Assembly: GCA_014239625.1 (NCBI GenBank)
Contig: JAAZYN010000152.1
Span: 1-7,619 of the forward strand
Length of the DNA stretch: 7,619 nt
Reading direction: 5' to 3'
Source of the DNA: Myxococcales bacterium
GTDB lineage: Bacteria > Myxococcota_A > UBA9042 > PHBI01 > JAAZYN01
Of the stretch, positions 1 through 6,438 are shown in pieces; the first letter of the stretch is position 1, and each line of letters starts with the position of its first letter. A program made the translations under genes and the position numbers. The notes beneath the pieces were generated by a model. That model did not search any database. It was not told the origin of the DNA and saw nothing but the letters and a program-made list of their open reading frames with translations.

Positions 1-2285
1 GCGCGCTGATGCCGCTGGCGGTCGGCCGACCCAAGACGTTGCGCTTGCTGAGCGCGGTGGGCACCGGCGGGGTGATCGCGATCGTGAGCCAGCGCCACAA
101 GGACCTCGATGATCCCGACCCTGGTGAGCTCTACTGGATCGGGACCTCTGCTCGCATTCTTCGTGTTCATCACGAAGAGGAAGACACCCTGCACGTCGTC
201 GTCCAAGGGTTGGAGCGCATCCGCTGCATGGCGTTCGTGCAGAACGAGCCGTACATGATCGCTCGCGTAGAGACGTGCCCGGTCCAAGACGAAGACTCGC
301 TGGAGATACAGGCGCTGATGCGGTCGATCAAGGAGATGGCTCACGAGATCGTGGACCTGATCCCCGAGCTGCCCAGCGGCGCCGCGGAGCTGGTCAACCA
401 GATCGAGTCGCCATCACGGCTCGCCTACATGATCATGACCCACCTCGCGGTCCCGGTGGAGGACAAGCAGACGGTGCTCGCCTGCGACGACGTCCACGAG
501 GCCCTGCATCTCGCGCTCAAGACGCTCAACGGTCAGATCGAGGTGCTTCGCGTTTCGCAACGCATCAGCTCCGAGGTCAAGGGCGAGATGAACAAGAACC
601 AGCGCGAGTTCTTCTTGCGTCAACAGATGAAGGCGATCCGCAAAGAGCTGGGCGAAGAGGCGGAGGAGGAAGACTTCGTCGAGCAGCTCCGCGAGCGCCT
701 GCTGGAGGCCGATCTCCCTACAGACGCGCAGAGGGTCGCCAACCGCGAGCTGGGACGGCTGCGCCACATTCAGCCGACGTCGCCAGAGTACAACGTCATC
801 CGGACCTATCTGGAGTGGCTGGCAGACCTGCCGTGGACCAAGCTCACGGCCGACAACCACGACATCAAGCGGGCGCGGGCCGTCCTCGAGCGCGACCACT
901 ATGGCCTGGAGAAGGTCAAAAAGCGCATCCTCGAGTTCCTGGCGGTGAGCGCGCTGCGCAAAGACGGCAAGAGCCCCATACTCTGCCTGGTGGGACCCCC
1001 AGGCGTTGGGAAGACCTCCTTGGGACGCTCCGTCGCCGAGGCGCTCGGCCGAAGCTACCAGCGGATCGCCCTGGGTGGGCTGCGCGACGAGGCGGAGATT
1101 CGCGGCCATCGCCGGACCTATATTGGCGCGATGCCCGGCAAGTTCATCCAGTCGATGAAGCGGGCGGAGTCGTCGAACCCGGTCATCATCCTCGACGAGA
1201 TCGACAAGGTCGGCCGCGACTGGCGAGGCGACCCCACGAGCGCCCTGCTGGAAGTGCTCGACCCCGCGCAGAACAACACGTTCATGGACCACTACCTGGA
1301 CGTGCCGTTTGACCTCTCCAAGGTCATGTTCATCGCGACGGCCAATCAGGCGGACGGAATCCCGGGCCCGCTGTTGGACCGCATGGAGATGATCGATGTC
1401 CCTGGATACACCGGCTACGAGAAGTTGCAGATCGCGCGCCGCCACCTGGTGCCGCGGCAGCTCGAGGAGCACGGGTTGACGTCCGATCAGCTGACCCTGA
1501 CCGACGACGCACTGCAAAAGGTCGCGGTCAACTACACGCGGGAGGCTGGCGTCCGAAACCTGGAGCGAAAGATCGCGGCCGTCTGCCGCGGGGTCGCCGT
1601 CGGGATCGTGGAGGGCAGCTGGGAGAAGCGGGACATCGGCATCGCCGCGGTGGCCGACTTCCTGGGGCCCGAGATCTTCATCCCCGAGGCCGCGGAGCGG
1701 ACTGAAATCCCCGGCATCTCCACGGGTATGGCGTGGACCGCTGCGGGCGGCGACATCCTCTTCATCGAGGCGACCAAGATGCCGGGTGGAGGCAAGCTCC
1801 GCCTGACCGGGTCTCTGGGCGAAGTGATGAAGGAGTCCGCCGAGATCGCGTTGAGCTACATGCGCAGCAAGGCCGAGAAGTACGCGGTGGCGCCGGACGT
1901 GTTCAAGGACAACGATCTGCACCTGCACGTACCCGCGGGGGCGATCCCCAAAGATGGCCCTAGCGCCGGCGTCACCATGTTCACGGCGCTGGCGTCGCTG
2001 CTGACCGATCGTCGTGTTCGCGGGGACGTATCGATGACCGGCGAGCTCACCCTTCGCGGCATGGTGCTGCCTGTCGGCGGTATCAAGGAGAAGGTGATCG
2101 CGGCGCATCGGAGCGGCATCAAGCGGGTCCTGTTGCCGGAGCGGAACAAGAAAGATCTGCCTGATATCCCCGACGAAGTGCAGAAGGACCTGGACATCCA
2201 CTTTGTGTCTCGCGTCGATGAGGTGCTCGCGCTGGCGTTGGAGGCCACGCCCGATGCGCCGATGGGAGAGGTCGCTCAGGCGTAG
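1..2285 (+). CDS. lon: ATP-dependent Lon protease, 5' end cut by window edge
   Basis: This is Lon (La), the cytoplasmic hexameric AAA+ serine protease that unfolds and degrades damaged and short-lived regulatory proteins. The frame is open to the left edge (first whole codon at position 3). The ATG at 9 lies inside the conserved PLxVGRPK segment, so it is not the real start; comparison with E. coli Lon suggests about 27 residues are missing. Numbering from that Met: N-terminal substrate-binding domain to about 190; coiled linker with FFLRQQMKAIRKELGE near 200; Walker A GPPGVGKT at 329-336 (Lys335); Walker B IILDEID with Asp396-Glu397; sensor-1 Asn446; arginine finger Arg458 in LLDRME; sensor-2 in GVRNLER; protease domain with catalytic Ser652 in PKDGPSAG and Lys695 in GGIKEK. 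The spacing between Ser and Lys equals that of E. coli Lon (679/722). No key residue is missing. It ends TAG at 2283-2285. Its promoter lies outside the window. Confidence 0.98.
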   Translation, partial: ALMPLAVGRPKTLRLLSAVGTGGVIAIVSQRHKDLDDPDPGELYWIGTSARILRVHHEEEDTLHVVVQGLERIRCMAFVQNEPYMIARVETCPVQDEDSLEIQALMRSIKEMAHEIVDLIPELPSGAAELVNQIESPSRLAYMIMTHLAVPVEDKQTVLACDDVHEALHLALKTLNGQIEVLRVSQRISSEVKGEMNKNQREFFLRQQMKAIRKELGEEAEEEDFVEQLRERLLEADLPTDAQRVANRELGRLRHIQPTSPEYNVIRTYLEWLADLPWTKLTADNHDIKRARAVLERDHYGLEKVKKRILEFLAVSALRKDGKSPILCLVGPPGVGKTSLGRSVAEALGRSYQRIALGGLRDEAEIRGHRRTYIGAMPGKFIQSMKRAESSNPVIILDEIDKVGRDWRGDPTSALLEVLDPAQNNTFMDHYLDVPFDLSKVMFIATANQADGIPGPLLDRMEMIDVPGYTGYEKLQIARRHLVPRQLEEHGLTSDQLTLTDDALQKVAVNYTREAGVRNLERKIAAVCRGVAVGIVEGSWEKRDIGIAAVADFLGPEIFIPEAAERTEIPGISTGMAWTAAGGDILFIEATKMPGGGKLRLTGSLGEVMKESAEIALSYMRSKAEKYAVAPDVFKDNDLHLHVPAGAIPKDGPSAGVTMFTALASLLTDRRVRGDVSMTGELTLRGMVLPVGGIKEKVIAAHRSGIKRVLLPERNKKDLPDIPDEVQKDLDIHFVSRVDEVLALALEATPDAPMGEVAQA

Positions 2286-2308
2286 GCGTGCTGCCGGGGC
2301 GCGGAGCT

Positions 2309-2334
2309 CTTGGCGCGGAGCGCTACGCGCCAGG
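2309..2334 (+). terminator. Hairpin downstream of lon, possible weak terminator
   Basis: TGGCGCG (2311-2317) and CGCGCCA (2326-2332) are perfect inverted repeats around an 8-base loop. Two more pairs outside (one G-U) give a stem of about 9 bp. It begins 24 bases after the lon stop codon. No T-tract follows, so it is not a canonical intrinsic terminator. It could slow polymerase or protect the 3' end of lon mRNA, or be a chance GC-rich palindrome. Confidence 0.25.
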
Positions 2335-2461
2335 TGCGCGCATCGGCAGGCTGAGCTTCATCATCCCCGCGTCCATCCGCGTGTCGGGTCGACGAGGGCT
2401 GGGCCCGCGTTGAACGCTGCGCTGGCGGCGGCCCGAAAGGTGGGGCGGCCGCGCATAGGCC

Positions 2462-2490
2462 TTTACAGGTCAGGCGTGGCGGACTAAGCG
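2462..2490 (+). promoter_or_regulatory. Weak sigma70-like promoter candidate for the acylase gene
   Basis: TTTACA at 2462-2467 matches the -35 consensus TTGACA at five of six bases. Seventeen bases later, TAAGCG at 2485-2490 matches the -10 only at its first two bases. If used, transcription would begin within a few bases of the ATG at 2499, giving a nearly leaderless mRNA. The only purine-rich ribosome site, AGAGG at 2493-2497, lies a single base from the ATG, which is too close for normal Shine-Dalgarno pairing. This fits a leaderless start but does not prove it. Confidence 0.2.
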
Positions 2491-2498
2491 CCAGAGGC

Positions 2499-4880
2499 AT
2501 GCACCGGCGCGGCCTGAATCTCATACGAACTGTCGCTCGATTTGCGCTTGGGCGTCGACTGCCCAAGCTGGACGGGCGCCTCGGGGTCCCGGGGTTGAGC
2601 GCACCGCTGACGATCACGCGAGACAAGGCTGGGGTGCCGTACATCAAGGCCGAAAGCGACGAAGACGCGTGGTTCGGTCTCGGGTTTTGCCACGGACAGG
2701 ATCGGGCGGGGCAGCTCGAGATCGCGCTTCGGATGGTTCGTGGGACGCTCTCGTCGGTAGCAGGCGCTGACACCCTCCCGTTGGACCGGCTGTCGCGGAG
2801 ACTGGGTATTCGGCGGGCAGGGGAGGCCCAGCTCAAAGTCCAAGACGCTGATATTCAATCGCAAATCGAATCCTATTGCCGCGGCATCAACGCCGGGTTG
2901 ATCCGAGGCGCCAAGCGAAAGGCGCCCGAGTTCGTGCTCCTGGGGAGCACGCCCACGATGTGGGAAGGTGCCGATGTTCAGGGCTTGATCGTCCTTGTGT
3001 GCTTCGCCTTGGCGTCCAACTGGGACATCGAGTTGATGCGACTCAACATCTTGCTCGAGGACGGGCCGGAAGCCCTGTTGGCCTTGGAGGCGCCGTACCC
3101 GGATTGGCTACCGGCGAGCCTGTCGGCCTCGGAATACGTCGCTCGGGGGGTGCCCGCGCCGCTGTCCTCCATGGCCCACCTCTCTGGGCTCCGCGCCGAG
3201 ATAGCGCAACTCGCCGCAGTCTTCGGCGTGGTCGGCGGCTCAAACGCGTGGGCCGTGTCTGCTGCGCGCACCGCCACCGGGCGTCCTATCCTCGCCAACG
3301 ATCCACACATGCTGCCGGCCGCCCCATCACAGTGGTACCTGGCGAGCATTCGGACCCCCGAGTGGGGATGCGTCGGAGCCAGCTTCGTCGGCGTCCCGGG
3401 TCAGTGCGCAGGCCACAACGGTCACGCCGCCTGGGGCGTAACCGCGGCTCACGTCGACCACACCGATCTGTTTCTGGAAAAGATTGGCCCCGACAACGCC
3501 AGCGTCCTCGACGACGGCGAGTTCGTTCCCTGTCCGGTGCTCAAGGAGGTCATCGAGGTCAAGGGAGGCCGCGAGGTCGTCGAAGAGGTCCTGTTGACGC
3601 CACGAGGGCCGATCTTCAGCCCGGCGTTCAAGGGCTGCCAACAGGCCCTGTCGATCGCGGCGACCTGGCTGGCTCCTCGGCCCAATCGCGGGCTCCTGGC
3701 CATCCACAAGGCGCGCACCGCCGCCGACTTCCGCGCCACTTTTGAGCAAGCGGCTGGTTCAAACGGCGGCATCATCTTCGTCGCCGAAGACGGGACCATC
3801 GGCATGCAGGTGTCGGCCGAGGTCCCGCGGCGAAAGGCCGGCTATGGCTACCTCCCCCGGCCCGGCTGGGATCCGGCGTTCGGGTGGGACGGTCTCGTGC
3901 CCGCCGAGCAGATGCCCTTCCGCTGCGATCCGCCCAACGGGATCGTGGCGATGGCGAACAACAAGCCCACCGAGTCCGACAGCGGCGCACCATTTCTCGG
4001 CGTCGACTGGCTCGATGGGTACCGCTTGAGGCGAATCGTCGAGGCCCTCGGGGAGCGAGAGGGCTGGACCGTCGATGGGATGCTGGCGTTGCAGCGCGAC
4101 CACCGCAGCATTCCCTGGGCGGAGCTTCGCGACGTCGTCCTCCGCGACGAGCTCGCCCCGGGTGACTCGAACCTGGCTCGCGCTCAGCGCATGCTCACGG
4201 ATTGGGACGGTGAGGTCGCGCCCGACTCTCGAGGCGCGACCCTCTTTGAGTTCTGGGTCAGCGCCATGGTGCGGCGTCTCGTGCGAGCCAAGGCTCCGAG
4301 CGCTGCGGCTGACGCGCTCGGCCGAGGGTCTACAGCATTTCTGCCGTACAACCTGGTGCTGACGCGACGCGTCGGTCACCTGGTTTCGCTTATTCATCGA
4401 CAGCCACAGGGCTGGTTCGCTGGTGATCATCGGTGGCCAGATGTGATCGCCGAAGAGCTGTCATCCGCCTACGCCGAGCTGGAGCGGCGCTTGGGGCCTG
4501 CCAGCAGGAAATGGGAGTGGGCCCGGGTTCGCCCGATGCTGCTCAAGCACCCCTTCTCCGAGAGAAAACCCATCGACCGGCTGTTCGACATCGGCCCCGT
4601 GTGGGCCGGCGGCGACGCGACGACCATCCCACAGGCCGGGGTCGACCTGGTCGAGCCGACGGCCAACCCGACGAGCGCCGCAACCCTGAGGCTGGTCATC
4701 GACGTAGGCGCCTGGGACAACAGTCGGTACGTGCTCCTCGGTGGGCAGTCGGGCAACCCGTTCTCCGAGCACTATGACGACCACGTCCCGCTCTGGGAGA
4801 CCGGCCGCGGACACGCGATCCCATGGTCACCCGAGGGTGTCGCTGCCGTGGCCGTTCACCGGCTCGATCTCGAAAACTGA
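2499..4880 (+). CDS. Penicillin acylase family (S45) amidohydrolase precursor
   Basis: The 793-residue product is an Ntn-hydrolase of the penicillin/cephalosporin/N-acyl-homoserine-lactone acylase family, which cleaves side-chain amides. Seen in order: basic N-terminus (residues 1-23); LTITRDKAGVPYI (37-49); GLGFCHGQDR (60-69), the alpha-chain signature; GGSNAWAV, where cleavage between Gly247 and Ser248 would expose the catalytic Ser as beta-chain residue 1; LANDPH, placing His270 at beta 23 as in AHL and cephalosporin acylases; WGVT near 312-315 (oxyanion-hole region); ANNKP with Asn488 at beta 241, as in penicillin G acylase; and the C-terminal signature WDNSRYVLLGGQSGNP from about 739. 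The beta chain would be 546 residues. Family order and length are normal and all expected catalytic positions are present. There is no signal peptide, so the enzyme is probably cytoplasmic or loosely membrane-associated, unlike periplasmic relatives. The substrate cannot be deduced. The ATG at 2499 is the only plausible start, though its Shine-Dalgarno is poor. Confidence 0.93.
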   Translation: MHRRGLNLIRTVARFALGRRLPKLDGRLGVPGLSAPLTITRDKAGVPYIKAESDEDAWFGLGFCHGQDRAGQLEIALRMVRGTLSSVAGADTLPLDRLSRRLGIRRAGEAQLKVQDADIQSQIESYCRGINAGLIRGAKRKAPEFVLLGSTPTMWEGADVQGLIVLVCFALASNWDIELMRLNILLEDGPEALLALEAPYPDWLPASLSASEYVARGVPAPLSSMAHLSGLRAEIAQLAAVFGVVGGSNAWAVSAARTATGRPILANDPHMLPAAPSQWYLASIRTPEWGCVGASFVGVPGQCAGHNGHAAWGVTAAHVDHTDLFLEKIGPDNASVLDDGEFVPCPVLKEVIEVKGGREVVEEVLLTPRGPIFSPAFKGCQQALSIAATWLAPRPNRGLLAIHKARTAADFRATFEQAAGSNGGIIFVAEDGTIGMQVSAEVPRRKAGYGYLPRPGWDPAFGWDGLVPAEQMPFRCDPPNGIVAMANNKPTESDSGAPFLGVDWLDGYRLRRIVEALGEREGWTVDGMLALQRDHRSIPWAELRDVVLRDELAPGDSNLARAQRMLTDWDGEVAPDSRGATLFEFWVSAMVRRLVRAKAPSAAADALGRGSTAFLPYNLVLTRRVGHLVSLIHRQPQGWFAGDHRWPDVIAEELSSAYAELERRLGPASRKWEWARVRPMLLKHPFSERKPIDRLFDIGPVWAGGDATTIPQAGVDLVEPTANPTSAATLRLVIDVGAWDNSRYVLLGGQSGNPFSEHYDDHVPLWETGRGHAIPWSPEGVAAVAVHRLDLEN

Positions 4881-4933
4881 CCCGCGTCGTCATGCCCGTC
4901 GACTGCGACCGGCGACCGCCACGCCAGGCTTGA

Positions 4934-5521
4934 TCACGTCGAGGCCAACTCCACGGCCGCCTCGATGATGCGGCGCTGACGGTCCATGCGGCAAAAACGG
5001 TCGGCGATGAGGGTGAGCCGACCGTCGATCCACTCTATCTGGCGGACGCGACCGCGCTGTGGGTTCCGCAGGGTGTCGGCGATGATCGGCGATCCCATCG
5101 CTCGGCCCCAGAGCGCCAGGCTCTGGTCGTCTGCGCCGTAAGCGTCGTAGCGCGCGTCGAGCTCCGCGTCACCGGTCAGCCCCTGGGGCACATCAGGGCG
5201 TGCGCACTGAGCCACGTTCCAGGTCTTGTCGCAGAGGGCGGTCGGGGGGCGCTTCGCGTCGTGACTCTCCACGGTGACACGCAGACACGGCACGACGGCG
5301 CGCGTGTCGTCGGAGCGATAGTTGTGGTGCTCGTACAGGACCCGCATCCCATGAATCTCGCCGTCTGCGATGACCGGCCTGTGGGAGCGGAGCACCATCC
5401 CCAGGGCGTGCAGCATCTCCATCCTCATCCGGGCGAGCTGCCGCGTCTTGTGCAGGAGGAGCAATCCAAACGCGACCAGGGCCAGTAATAGACCGCCAAC
5501 GATGATGATGCCGATTCCCAT
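4934..5521 (-). CDS. Single-pass membrane-anchored protein of unknown function
   Basis: I do not recognise this 195-residue protein. Residues 3-23 form one strongly hydrophobic helix rich in Ile, Leu, Val and Gly, followed at once by a basic stretch (His24, Lys25, Arg27, Arg31, Arg33). By the positive-inside rule the rest is cytoplasmic, with the N-terminus outside. The soluble part (about 45-195) has alternating strand-like segments, four cysteines (79, 97, 106, 177), a GDAELDARY segment (117-125) and a WIDGRLTL strand (164-171). This layout resembles uncharacterised myxobacterial membrane proteins with a D-x-R-F/Y plus DGRL pattern, a resemblance from memory only. The start is firm: an in-frame TAG lies four codons upstream of the ATG, and AGGT precedes the ATG by seven bases. 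It is divergent from yebC (121-base gap) and convergent with the acylase (53-base gap, no clear terminator). The membrane anchor and mostly polar domain make a real gene likely; the function is open. Confidence 0.82.
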   Translation of the reverse strand: MGIGIIIVGGLLLALVAFGLLLLHKTRQLARMRMEMLHALGMVLRSHRPVIADGEIHGMRVLYEHHNYRSDDTRAVVPCLRVTVESHDAKRPPTALCDKTWNVAQCARPDVPQGLTGDAELDARYDAYGADDQSLALWGRAMGSPIIADTLRNPQRGRVRQIEWIDGRLTLIADRFCRMDRQRRIIEAAVELAST

Positions 5522-5606
5522 GCTCGCTACCTACACAATCCATCTCGACGGGGCCACAGAATCCACCCCACGTCCCGCCTCCCGAGGGTCAAGCGCGGCC
5601 GTGTCG

Positions 5607-5615
5607 TGGTACGCT
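5607..5615 (+). promoter_or_regulatory. Extended -10 promoter candidate for yebC
   Basis: TGGTACGCT is an extended -10 element: TGn immediately followed by TACGCT, which keeps the important first, second and last bases of TATAAT. Transcription would start near 5621-5623, leaving a leader of about 20 bases that contains the Shine-Dalgarno. No good -35 lies 17 bases upstream, which extended -10 promoters can tolerate. On the other strand, TTGACC (complement of 5587-5592) resembles a -35 for the divergent gene, but I see no matching -10 at proper spacing. Confidence 0.4.
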
Positions 5616-5631
5616 CGCGGCCGCCAACGCC

Positions 5632-5637
5632 GAGGAG
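5632..5637 (+). promoter_or_regulatory. Shine-Dalgarno that fixes the yebC start
   Basis: GAGGAG ends five bases before the ATG at 5643, an ideal spacing. The reading frame is open for 91 further codons upstream, across the divergent gene, so this site together with the family's MGR N-terminus is what sets the start. Confidence 0.8.
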
Positions 5638-5642
5638 CTCCG

Positions 5643-6365
5643 ATGGGCCGCATTTTTGAGACTCGAAAACACACGATGTTCGCGCGCTACGACCGCATGG
5701 CCAAAGCGTTTACGCGCTGCGGACGGGAGATCGCCATCGCCGTGCGCGCCGGCGGATCCGACCCTGCAGGCAACCCGCAGCTGCGTCGAGCGCTGCAGAA
5801 TGCGCGCTCCGCGAACATGCCGAAGGACAAGATTCAGAAGGCCATCGACCGGGCGATGGGTAAGGACAAGCAGGACTGGGAAGAGGTGATCTACGAGGGA
5901 TATGGCCCTCACGGGGTCCCCATTCTGGTCGTCGCCGTCACCGACAACCCGACGCGCACCGTCGCCAACGTGCGCGTCATCTTCAAGAAAGGCGGCGGGA
6001 ATCTAGGGACGTCTGGCAGCGTCGGCTTCATGTTCAACAAGATGGGAGTCTTTCGTCTGGACCCGGCGGGCGTCGACGCCGATGAGCTCGAGCTGGAGCT
6101 TATCGATTACGGCCTCGAGGAGATGGGCTCAGCGACCGACGACGACGACAACAGCCTGCTCGTGGCGCGGTGCGCTTTCGAGGAGTTCGGTGCCATGCAG
6201 AGTCACCTCGAGAGCGTCAATCTGAAGATAAGGTCTTCGGGGATCGAGTACATCGCGACGACCAGCACCGAGCTGGGCGACGCCCAGGCAAACGAAGTGC
6301 TCGAAGTCATCGCCAAGCTCGAGGGCGACGATGACGTGTCAAAGGTGTTCCACAACCTCGCGTGA
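5643..6365 (+). CDS. yebC: YebC/TACO1-family protein, MGR-type N-terminus
   Basis: The product is 240 residues, the usual length for this cytoplasmic family. Early work described YebC proteins as DNA-binding regulators; more recent work on bacterial and mitochondrial members supports a ribosome-associated role that helps translation through proline-rich stretches. Visible landmarks: N-terminal MGRIFETRK; the helical region with GGSDPAGNPQLRRALQNAR (37-55) and ANMPKDKIQKAI (57-68); YEGYGPHGVPILV (84-96); TDNPTRTVANVR (100-111); and the signature KKGGGNLGTSGSVGFMF (115-131). A short acidic run (DDDDN) sits near residue 160. Most proteobacterial YebC proteins begin MAGHSKWANIKHRK; the form here resembles the one I associate with Bacteroidota and Campylobacterota, so a second, canonical paralogue may exist elsewhere. 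The common neighbour ruvC is absent. Transcription is probably monocistronic from the extended -10 upstream. The family call is sure; whether regulator or translation factor is inference. Confidence 0.95.
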   Translation: MGRIFETRKHTMFARYDRMAKAFTRCGREIAIAVRAGGSDPAGNPQLRRALQNARSANMPKDKIQKAIDRAMGKDKQDWEEVIYEGYGPHGVPILVVAVTDNPTRTVANVRVIFKKGGGNLGTSGSVGFMFNKMGVFRLDPAGVDADELELELIDYGLEEMGSATDDDDNSLLVARCAFEEFGAMQSHLESVNLKIRSSGIEYIATTSTELGDAQANEVLEVIAKLEGDDDVSKVFHNLA

Positions 6366-6392
6366 TCGGCTGTCGGCGCTCCATCGTGCTGA

Positions 6393-6415
6393 ATCACCGG
6401 CATGAGCCTGGTGAT
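6393..6415. terminator. Hairpin in the convergent gap after yebC
   Basis: ATCACCGG pairs with CCTGGTGAT across a 7-base loop, forming an 8-bp stem with one G-T mismatch (G-U in RNA). It lies 27 bases after the yebC stop and 23 bases beyond the stop of the opposing gene, where a shared terminator would be expected. Neither side has a T-run, so intrinsic termination would be weak. Confidence 0.35.
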
Positions 6416-6438
6416 CGGGCGGGATACCGATGGCGGCG

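Larger units (their letters stand above)
2286..2498. other. Non-coding gap between lon and the acylase gene
   Basis: A 213-base GC-rich stretch with no supportable gene; the reading frames crossing it are arginine- and alanine-rich shadows. It contains a 7- to 9-bp hairpin at 2309-2334, a separated inverted hexamer pair (GCGGCC at 2428-2433 and GGCCGC at 2447-2452), and a TTTACA element at 2462-2467 just before the next gene. There is no tRNA-like fold and no T-run that would make a classic intrinsic terminator. The length suggests that the acylase gene has its own promoter rather than relying on lon, but that is inference. Confidence 0.6.

Noticed and set aside
275..1312. 345-codon plus-strand frame inside lon
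   Set aside because: Arg/Ala/Pro/Gly-rich shadow translation in another frame of a certain gene, with no domain.
414..2201. 595-codon open frame on the minus strand opposite lon
   Set aside because: It is in exact codon register with lon, so its stops would need TTA, CTA or TCA codons in lon, which are rare in this GC-rich codon usage. The translation has no recognisable domain, and lon is unambiguous.
2203..2487. 94-codon plus-strand frame from the end of lon into the gap
   Set aside because: Begins inside the conserved C-terminus of lon in another frame, Arg- and Ala-rich, with no ribosome site and no domain.
2276..2836. 186-codon minus-strand frame spanning the lon-acylase gap
   Set aside because: Overlaps the lon end and the conserved alpha-chain start of the acylase; composition is Arg/Ser/Pro-rich and no domain is visible.
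3759..4430. 223-codon minus-strand frame opposite the acylase gene
   Set aside because: Same codon-register shadow effect as opposite lon; the sense strand encodes clear S45 motifs across the stretch.
4881..4933. Possible terminator between the convergent acylase and membrane-protein genes
   Set aside because: Only a 4-bp stem (GTCG 4898-4901 with CGAC 4906-4909) is visible and there is no T-run; too weak to call.
5370..5642. 91-codon in-frame N-terminal extension of yebC
   Set aside because: It overlaps the divergent membrane-protein gene and has no family similarity; the GAGGAG site and the MGR start at 5643 match the family's N-terminus.
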